A DNA stretch of 9,350 nt from Cellvibrionales bacterium UBA4495. GTDB taxonomy: Bacteria > Pseudomonadota > Gammaproteobacteria > Pseudomonadales > Porticoccaceae. The notes under the pieces are model-generated. The model was not told the DNA's origin, ran no database searches, and was given only the letters and a program-made list of their open reading frames with translations. How positions within the stretch are numbered: position 1 is the first letter of the stretch; every line of letters begins with the position of its first letter. The stretch is taken from assembly GCA_002388905.1 (NCBI GenBank), contig DGNJ01000019.1, positions 1,115 to 10,464 on the forward strand. The letters run 5' to 3'. The position numbers and the translations under genes are program-made. Positions 1-6,000 of the stretch are shown one piece after another.

Positions 1-1559
1 GTCTTGATCTGGCGTTTGTTGGTGACGATATCGGCGGTGGCGGCGGTGGACTGGGCGATGCTCTCCACCGACTGGTCGATCTCCAGGGTCACGGAATCAT
101 TATTGTTGATCCGGGGTTTGACCTTGAGGGTGACGCCGATGTCCTGCCGCTCGATGGTCTGGAACGGGTCGATGTCGCCGGCCCTCTGTTGCGACCCGGT
201 GATGAAGGGCACGTTCGAGCCCACCAGTATCTCCGCCTCCTCGTTGTCCAGCGATACCACCGTGGGTGTGGACAGGATATTGGCGTTGGCTTCGCTGGAA
301 AGCATATTGACGATGCCCCGCAACGAGCCGTTGCGCAGGTAGCCCAGGGACAGCCCCGTGCCCAGGTTGAAGTTGCCGTCTTCGCCGATATTGAGCAGGT
401 TGATCTCCCCCGGGGTGCTGCGGAAGCCGGAAAAAGTGCCGTCTCCCTCCACCGGATTGGTGCGCCACTGAATGCCGATATTGTTGGCCAGGTCTTCCGT
501 CACCTCGACGATCAGTGCCTCCACCAGCACCTGCGCCCGGGGAATGTCCAGTTGGGCAACAACACCCTTTAACGTGGAGAGCAGCGTGGGCGGCGCGGTC
601 AGGATCAGGGCGTTGAGCTGCTCGTGGGCCTCGATACTCACTTCCACGCTGGACACGTCCTTGTCCTTCACCCCTTTCTGTACCGAGCCGGTGATGCTTT
701 GCAACAGGGGCACCAGGTCCGCCGCCGTGGCGTACTGCACCCTGACCACCTGGGTGTTGCCGTTGCCGGGCAGGGGCTTGTCGAGGCGCCGAATGAGCTG
801 CCGCACCTGCTGCCGGGTCACCGGGTCGCCGGTCATCAGGATGCTGTTCGAGCGTTCGTCCACCGCCAGCTTGAAGGCGTCCGCCGTGTCGTTGCCCCCA
901 CCGGCCTGCTTCGCCAACAGCTTGTCCAGCACGCCGACCACCTCCTTGGCATCGGCGTGCTCGATGTTGATCAACTCGATATCGATGGTGCCGACCCGGT
1001 CGATCTTGCCGATGATATCCAGGAGCTTGCGGATATTGTTGGCCCGGTCCGCGACGATCATCGTATTGGTTTGGGGGTAGGCAGCCAGATAGCCGGTCTG
1101 CGGCAGCAGCGGCCGCAACAGGTTAATGACCTGGGTGGCGGAAATATTCCTGACCTTGACGATGCGGATCACCACCTCCTCGGCGGGCAGGGTCGAGAGG
1201 TCGTCGCTGAGGGGAATGGCCGATTCCTTGGCCTGGGCATCGGGGATCACCTTCAGGGAATCCCCGTCTTCGACAATCGTCAGCCCGTGAACCTGGAGCA
1301 CGGAGAGAAAGACGTTATAGGCATCCCGCTCACTCATGGGCTCCCCGGCAATGACGGTCACCCGCCCCTGCACATTGGGGTGCAGGATAATGTTCTTGTC
1401 CGTCACGTCCGATGCCCAGCGGATAAGGTCGGCTATGTCGGCGTTGTCCAGTGACAGGGTGACGCCGTCTTCTGCGTGGACGGACGCAATCATTGGCAGG
1501 CATAGAGCCCAAGACAAAAGGCAGGATTTTAAGAAAAATGCTTTAACCATGTTGTCCAT
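1..1559 (-). CDS. gspD: Type II secretion system secretin GspD (partial, C-terminus beyond window)
   Basis: Outer-membrane secretin of the type II secretion system; it multimerises into the gated channel through which folded periplasmic proteins leave the cell. The visible part is 519 codons, and base 1 cuts the gene within the secretin domain (family usually about 650-700 residues). Residues 1-29 form a signal peptide with a hydrophobic core and a cleavage site after VHA. N0 spans about 32-105 (LSLDNADIADLIRWAS, then the IILHPNVQGRVTV stretch). N1 is near 130-190, N2 near 193-260 (IELINIEHADAKEVVGVL) and N3 near 270-340. The secretin core starts near 345 (RAQVLVEALIVEV) and includes SANANILSTPTVV-like residues (SSEANANILSTPTVVSLDN) and the VPFITG signature at 450-455. 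The start at 1559 overlaps the gspC stop as TAATG and has GGA a few bases upstream; an in-frame ATG at 1550 is an alternative that keeps the signal peptide. Co-transcribed with gspC by overlap. Family assignment is secure. What is missing is only the barrel end and any pilotin-binding tail. Confidence 0.95.
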   Translation of the reverse strand, partial: MDNMVKAFFLKSCLLSWALCLPMIASVHAEDGVTLSLDNADIADLIRWASDVTDKNIILHPNVQGRVTVIAGEPMSERDAYNVFLSVLQVHGLTIVEDGDSLKVIPDAQAKESAIPLSDDLSTLPAEEVVIRIVKVRNISATQVINLLRPLLPQTGYLAAYPQTNTMIVADRANNIRKLLDIIGKIDRVGTIDIELINIEHADAKEVVGVLDKLLAKQAGGGNDTADAFKLAVDERSNSILMTGDPVTRQQVRQLIRRLDKPLPGNGNTQVVRVQYATAADLVPLLQSITGSVQKGVKDKDVSSVEVSIEAHEQLNALILTAPPTLLSTLKGVVAQLDIPRAQVLVEALIVEVTEDLANNIGIQWRTNPVEGDGTFSGFRSTPGEINLLNIGEDGNFNLGTGLSLGYLRNGSLRGIVNMLSSEANANILSTPTVVSLDNEEAEILVGSNVPFITGSQQRAGDIDPFQTIERQDIGVTLKVKPRINNNDSVTLEIDQSVESIAQSTAATADIVTNKRQIK

Positions 1560-1561
1560 TA
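1557..1561 (-). promoter_or_regulatory. gspC/gspD stop-start overlap (TAATG)
   Basis: On the minus strand the gspC stop TAA (1561-1559) shares its last A with the gspD ATG (1559-1557). Such one-base overlaps usually mean translational coupling within one mRNA. It favours 1559 over the internal ATG at 1550 as the gspD start. Confidence 0.7.
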
Positions 1562-2233
1562 TTTTCCGTTGCTGGATCTGAGCTTTTCGAGACGCTCCCG
1601 TAGCAGGGTTCGCTGCTGATCATCCGTGAACCTCGCGGTATTCCGGTGCCGGGTAGGAGACTTGGCAGAAGTGGCGCGTGTGCTCGACACGGCTTTTATG
1701 GCTTGAGGTGAACTGTCGGATGCTGTGAAAAAGGGCAATTTCAATATTTCGTTACGGCCGTTTCGAAGCAGTACGACGCTTCCCTCTCCGACCTCAATCA
1801 GCTTCGCTCCGGCGATGACCTCTTGGCCTGTAAAAATACGCTTGGCAGGTTCTCCGCCGGCGCTTATAAGAGAGCTGGCTTTGGCTGGGTTGTCGTGGGT
1901 AAACGTACCCTTTAAGGTGAGATCGAGGTTTGTCTCCGGGAGTGGCGCCGTATCGGTTGAATCACCCGGTTTCCCGGTAGCCTCGCCAAAGAGCGTGTAA
2001 ACGTCGGCATCCGCGGCCAGTTGGGCGTTGTCGTTTACTGTGTTTTGAGGAAGGGTTTGGTCAAAGGCTCCCGGTTGAACCCCGGATTCCAGGCTCAGCA
2101 TTAGCCGGTAATCCGTGTGGGCCAGCAGGATAATCGTGCCCAAGCCCAGGCTTGCGATTATAGTGATGACAACTGAGGAGCTGCGAGCGGTGGAAAGACC
2201 TTCCCCTGTAAAAAAACATGGCGAGTGTTTCAT
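1559..2233 (-). CDS. gspC: Type II secretion system inner-membrane protein GspC (short, no PDZ domain)
   Basis: GspC links the inner-membrane T2SS assembly platform to the periplasmic N0 domain of the secretin and helps in substrate recruitment. The 224-residue product has a short cytoplasmic N-terminus, one membrane segment at about 19-38, a Pro/Asn/Asp-rich linker, and a homology region at about 78-168. That region begins with the typical YTLFGEA and LDLTLKGTF stretches and ends with SVVLLRNGRNEILKLP. After it comes a Ser/Thr/Arg-rich stretch and a charged helix at about 202-220 (FTDDQQRTLLRERLEKLRSS). There is no room for the PDZ domain found in many GspC proteins; known family variation includes XcpP of Pseudomonas, which has a coiled coil instead, and the last helix may play that part (inference). 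It lies directly upstream of gspD with TAATG overlap, the canonical order. A purine-rich GAGAAG lies 4 bases before the ATG, with GGGAT further upstream. Family call rests on the homology-region pattern plus position. Confidence 0.88.
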   Translation of the reverse strand: MKHSPCFFTGEGLSTARSSSVVITIIASLGLGTIILLAHTDYRLMLSLESGVQPGAFDQTLPQNTVNDNAQLAADADVYTLFGEATGKPGDSTDTAPLPETNLDLTLKGTFTHDNPAKASSLISAGGEPAKRIFTGQEVIAGAKLIEVGEGSVVLLRNGRNEILKLPFFTASDSSPQAIKAVSSTRATSAKSPTRHRNTARFTDDQQRTLLRERLEKLRSSNGK

Positions 2234-2384
2234 TATTCTTCTCTATCCCTGCGAAGCCTTGTCCCTGTTAGCCTTTCCCGGCATCCCCAAAAGGTTAATG
2301 TTCCATGGCAAAGGTGACTTTACGCCCCTTGGTGTGATTTGTCACTACGGCTGCGGCGATCCCCTCCAGTAGGTTTCCTCTTTC

Positions 2385-2405
2385 TATATAGCGATCAACT
2401 CATTA
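2385..2405 (-). promoter_or_regulatory. 21-bp element upstream of gspC, inverted partner of 2956-2976
   Basis: Read on the minus strand, this element matches the plus-strand element at 2956-2976 at 17 of 21 positions, with a shared core TTGATCGYTATATA (13 of 14 identical). The TATATA lies about 150 bases before the gspC start and could serve as a -10 hexamer, with the TTGATCG part as an upstream binding site. The function is inferred from position and pairing only. Confidence 0.4.
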
Positions 2406-2585
2406 AATAATGTAAGTTAAAGTCGTTCCTTGTCGAAAAGTTACACCGTTCGGCTTTTAGATTCTTACCGGCGATAGCAAGACCTCTGCTGATACCAAAG
2501 GGGTTGCTTACGCTACAATCGAAATCCGAGGCTGGTTCACAAGATCAGCCGGTACCATCGGTGGTAGATTGTCAAGATAAAATCT

Positions 2586-2597
2586 CAGTGCGCACTG
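2586..2597. promoter_or_regulatory. Perfect 12-bp palindrome CAGTGCGCACTG
   Basis: A self-complementary 12-mer near the middle of the divergent intergenic region, standing out as a GC-rich island in AT-rich surroundings. Perfect dyads of this size are typical binding sites for dimeric regulators. No run of T follows on either side, so it is not a terminator. The binding protein is unknown. Confidence 0.35.
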
Positions 2598-2726
2598 GGG
2601 AATCCAATTATATATCTGCTTGCGCAATTGGCAGCCGTCGATAACACATCCAGTAGAGAGGATAACAAAGTTATATAAAATTCTATTTTAATGTCAAAAA
2701 GGTATTATTTATTGATGGGGTTGCGA

Positions 2727-2755
2727 TTGACAGCTGCTATTCTTTCCCCTAATTT
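2727..2755 (+). promoter_or_regulatory. Candidate sigma-70 promoter (TTGACA, 17 bp, TAATTT)
   Basis: A consensus -35 TTGACA at 2727-2732 is followed after 17 bases by TAATTT at 2750-2755, a weak -10 (3 of 6 consensus bases). If used, transcription would begin near 2762 and leave a leader of about 300 bases before the RHS gene. The good -35 and exact spacing support it; the poor -10 argues against it unless an activator helps. Confidence 0.3.
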
Positions 2756-2795
2756 TGGGCGCTATAAAACAAAAGAAATAAGAAATTTGGCAACG

Positions 2796-2814
2796 AACCG
2801 GGAAAAAACCGGTT
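2796..2814. other. Small stem-loop AACCGG/CCGGTT
   Basis: A 6-bp perfect stem with a 7-base loop (GAAAAAA) within the intergenic region. No T-run follows on the plus strand, and no convergent transcription needs a terminator here. It could be a leader RNA hairpin if the promoter at 2727 is used, or chance. Confidence 0.25.
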
Positions 2815-2955
2815 ATCAAAAAGATAGAAAAGGATGAAAGACTTATAGGGATATCATTTCTAACTCGAAATAGCCTGCCTTTGAAAATTCCCGATACTCT
2901 CCCGAATTCATTGGATGATATCCAGAAATCAAGGACGAAAGGCAACTGAATTTTT

Positions 2956-2976
2956 TAACTAATTGATCGTTATATA
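2956..2976 (+). promoter_or_regulatory. 21-bp element upstream of the RHS gene, inverted partner of 2385-2405
   Basis: Plus-strand copy of the element described at 2385-2405, differing at 4 of 21 positions. Its TATATA (2971-2976) sits about 90 bases before the ATG of the giant gene and overlaps the palindrome CGTTATATAACG. Each copy points toward the gene it precedes, the arrangement expected of a shared operator or promoter architecture in a divergent pair. AT-rich sequence raises the chance of coincidental similarity. Confidence 0.4.
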
Positions 2977-2979
2977 ACG
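2968..2979. promoter_or_regulatory. Perfect 12-bp palindrome CGTTATATAACG
   Basis: A perfect dyad 88 bases before the RHS gene ATG, overlapping the end of the 21-bp element at 2956-2976. It contains -10-like hexamers (TATATA, TATAAC), so a dimeric protein bound here would cover a promoter. Being mostly A and T, it is less striking than the GC-rich palindrome at 2586. Confidence 0.3.
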
Positions 2980-3009
2980 TGCCAGGTCTTAGGGGTATCT
3001 GTGTGTTTT

Positions 3010-3038
3010 TTTATCGGTAAAAACGTCGAGTATATAAA
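3010..3038 (+). promoter_or_regulatory. Candidate proximal promoter (TTTATC, 17 bp, TATAAA)
   Basis: TATAAA at 3033-3038 matches the -10 consensus at 5 of 6 positions; 17 bases upstream, TTTATC at 3010-3015 is a weak -35. It would start transcription only about 20 bases before the RHS gene ATG, leaving a very short leader that still holds the ribosome binding site. Such hexamers arise easily in AT-rich DNA. Confidence 0.22.
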
Positions 3039-3050
3039 AATAGCCAGAAA

Positions 3051-3058
3051 AAGGGAGT
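3051..3058 (+). promoter_or_regulatory. Ribosome binding site of the RHS gene
   Basis: AAGGGAGT ends 9 bases before the ATG at 3068, a usable Shine-Dalgarno match. A second GGAG at 3062-3065 is too close to that ATG. No in-frame ATG, GTG or TTG lies between the ATG at 3068 and the in-frame stop TAG at 3041-3043, so this site fixes the start. Confidence 0.6.
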
Positions 3059-3067
3059 ATTGGAGTT

Positions 3068-6000
3068 ATGAAAGAAGGGAGTCTTTCTTCAGGTTCGGGA
3101 TCGTTCAGGTTTTGTATCTTTCTATGCTTCGTTTTTTTATATATTCCAGCACTATCGGCTGAACCGGTTTTATCCGCTTCCACTTCCAGTTCAGTTACCG
3201 GCAATTACACTCTCAACTGGTCAGACATAAGCCAGTATGCTAGCGGCTTGACCGAAACCCTAAACTATACATCTACTGTTAACATACTCGGTTACGAAAT
3301 AAGCACGCCCTCCGGCTCATATTCATTTACCAACAAACCAGACGGAACATATACCTATAGTATCACGGGGCTCTGTCAGGTTTATGGTTCGATAGTATGT
3401 GTGCCTCCGCCCAATACATTTCTCATTACCGTTGAAGTGTTACGTGTCGGTGTTCCATCATCTATAAATTCTCCTTCCGTGGATGACAACGGTGCATTTA
3501 CCGTCTCCTGGGGAGCCTCGTCGGGAACGGCAGGAAGCTATAAGCTGCAGCAACAAATGAACGGTGGAAGCTGGTCGCAGATATACGCCGGCGGTAATCT
3601 TTCCAAAGCAGTAAGCGGGCTGGGGGATGGCACTTATAAATATCGGGTCCAGGCATGTAATTCTGCCGGCTGTACCGGATACCGAAACTCGGGGACGACG
3701 ATCGTGGCCAGTAGCCCTGGCGTACCGTCAAGCATTAGCTCTCCCGCCACCGATAATAACGGGGCTTTCACAGTAAGCTGGGGTGGCGCAACCGGCAATG
3801 TCGATAGCTACCGGCTGCAGCAACAGGTCAATGGGGGGGGCTGGAATCAGATATACAGCAGCACAGGGCTTTCAAAGGCTGTTAGCGGGCTGGGCGACGC
3901 GAGCTATAAATACCGGGTGAGGGCCTGCAACACGGTAAGCACCCATACCGTGTGCAGTAGTTACCGGACATCGGGCACGACCATTGTCGCGAACCAACCT
4001 GGCGTTCCGCCGAGTATCACAACCCCTTCGAGCGACAGTGACGGCGCTTTCACGGTCAATTGGGGGACGTCAGCGGGTTCGGTGGACAACTACCGCTTGG
4101 AACAGAGGCTGGACGGTGGCTCATGGAGCCAGGTTTATAGTGGTGCCGGAACCTCTAAAGCCGTCTCGGGCTTAAGCAGCGGGACCTATAATTTTCGTGT
4201 CCGGGCCTGTAATCAGGAGAGCACCTACACAACATGCAGCGGCTACCAAACGTCCGGGGATACCATGGTCGCAAGTTTTCCCGGTGTTCCCGGCACGATG
4301 GCGGTGCCCGCCGCCGACGACGACGGCGCCTTTACGGTTTCCTGGGGAGCTTCGTCCGGCACAGTGAACGATTATGAATTGGAGCAAAGACAAGGCAGTG
4401 GAGCCTGGGCTCAGATTTACGTGGGCGCCGGCCTATCCCATAACATAAGCGGATTGGTCGATGGCGTCTATGACTATCGTGTACGCGCATGTAACACGGA
4501 AGGCTGTGGTGCCTATCAAACCGCCTCCGGCACCATTGTCGCCAACGCCCCCGGCCAACCGGGAGCCGCGTCTATCAACCCCGACAATAGTATCACCGGA
4601 AGCCATACGGTCTCCTGGGGCGCGGCGGCGGGTACGGTCGACAAATATCAGGTGTACCGCAAGATTAACGATGCAAACTGGACGAAAGTCTATGAAGGAG
4701 TGGCGTTGTCGAAAGCATTCTCCGCTCTGGCGGACGGTGAGTACCGCTATTGGATTCGTGCCTGTAATACGGTCAGCACTTATGACGGCTGCAGTGCGTA
4801 TGCCACAACCCCTATCTCGACGCTCGCCTACGTTGCGACACCCACCGGCCTGACGGCGCCTTCCGGTGATATTACCGGGGCCTATACTGTCTCCTGGCAG
4901 TCCGGAGGCGGTACCGCAACTCATTACACCCTTCAGGAGCAGGTCAACGGCGGCCCGTGGTCGACCATTCAGGATACCGCCGCCACCAGCTCCAGTCTGT
5001 CCGGGCAGGGCGATGGCACCTACGGTTACCGTGTCCGCGCCTGCAATGCCATCGGCTGTACTGCGTATACGGCCTCGCAAACGCTAGTGGTCAGCATGCT
5101 GGGCATGCCCGGTGATATTTCCGGGCCCGCCACCGTCACGGACCAGAGCACTTTCACCCTGTCCTGGGCCGATTCCACGGGCACGGTTAATCATTATGAA
5201 CTGGAAGAACGCCCTTCCAGTGGCAATTGGACCAACATATATAGCGGACCAACGGCCAGCAACGCGGTGGCAACCACCGCCTACGGCACCTTCGATTATC
5301 GGGTGAGAGCCTGCAATAACCAGGGCTGTACCGGCTACAGTCCGGTTTACACGGTGAATGTCTCGTTGACCGAGCCACCACAAGCCCCGCCCGCGCCCTA
5401 CGATGCCATCGGCAACCTCACGAGCCTCGTATCGCAGGCCGAGATCGACGCCAGTGATCAGGTCGGCAGTCTGAGCGGTAATTTCCGGGTCAACGAAAGC
5501 GGGGCGGCGACCTACAGTACTCCTGTCGCCACCGCACCGGGCACGGCCGGTGTCGAGCCGCAGATCAGCCTTAATTACTCAAGCCAGGGCGGTAACGGGC
5601 TGCTGGGTCTTGGCTGGTCAATCGAAGGCTTAAGTGCCGTGACCCGGTGCCGAAAAACGCTTCATCAGGACAATAGCGCAGCCTCTATTACCTGGACGGC
5701 AGGGGACAGGTTCTGTCTCGACGGCCAGCGGTTGCTGTTGGCCGGCGGTACCTATGGCGCGCCGGATTCCACCTACAAAACCGAGATCGACAGCTTTGCC
5801 GTGATCACCGCCAAAGGCGGCACCACGGGCAATCCGGCCTATTTTAAGTTGGAGCGCAAGGACGGCTCCGTCAGTTATTACGGCAACACTGCGGATGCCA
5901 AGCAAAAGGCCGGCGCGACCGCCAATATTCTTACCTGGGCCATCAACAAATTCGAGGACAGTGTCGGCAATCCGATTTGGTTTACCTATGCCAACGACAG

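Larger units (their letters stand above)
2234..3067. other. Divergent intergenic region, AT-rich, no convincing gene
   Basis: This 834-base stretch separates the start codons of gspC (minus) and the giant RHS gene (plus), so it must hold both upstream regions. From about 2380 onward it is clearly richer in A and T than the flanking genes. I see no RNA gene and no ORF with a good ribosome binding site and a recognisable protein. It contains two 12-bp perfect palindromes (2586-2597, 2968-2979), an inverted pair of similar 21-bp elements (2385-2405, 2956-2976), small stem-loops (TACCA/TGGTA at 2553-2566; AACCGG/CCGGTT at 2796-2814) and promoter-like hexamers. The length is generous for two simple promoters, so regulator sites, a long leader RNA or decayed sequence are all possible. 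Confidence 0.8.

Noticed and set aside
472..1080. Plus-strand open frame of 202 codons
   Set aside because: Antisense shadow of gspD with Ser/Thr/Leu-rich low-information translation and no family pattern.
624..1454. Long plus-strand open frame of 276 codons
   Set aside because: It lies antisense to gspD, whose translation gives an unmistakable secretin. The frame is open only because the coding strand is GC-rich.
2796..2814. Intrinsic terminator
   Set aside because: The 6-bp stem has no T-run after it on the plus strand, and the flanking genes point away from each other, so no transcript needs to end here.
2691..2837. Plus-strand frame of 48 codons starting MSKRYYLLMG
   Set aside because: The nearest purine-rich stretch (GAGAGGATA) is too far upstream, the product is not recognisable, and the candidate promoter hexamers lie inside it. 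A small lysine/arginine-rich peptide cannot be excluded.
2709..2945. Minus-strand frame of 78 codons in the intergenic region
   Set aside because: No Shine-Dalgarno that I can see, no recognisable domain, and composition typical of non-coding AT-rich DNA. It could be real only if conserved elsewhere.
4433..5080. Minus-strand open frame of 215 codons
   Set aside because: Antisense to the FN3-like repeats; the Gly/Ala/Arg-rich translation mirrors the repeat on the other strand.
3449..5368. CRISPR-like or DNA satellite reading of the tandem repeats
   Set aside because: Periodicity is about 270-285 bases, in frame, conserved at protein level and diverged at DNA level, so it is a protein domain array.
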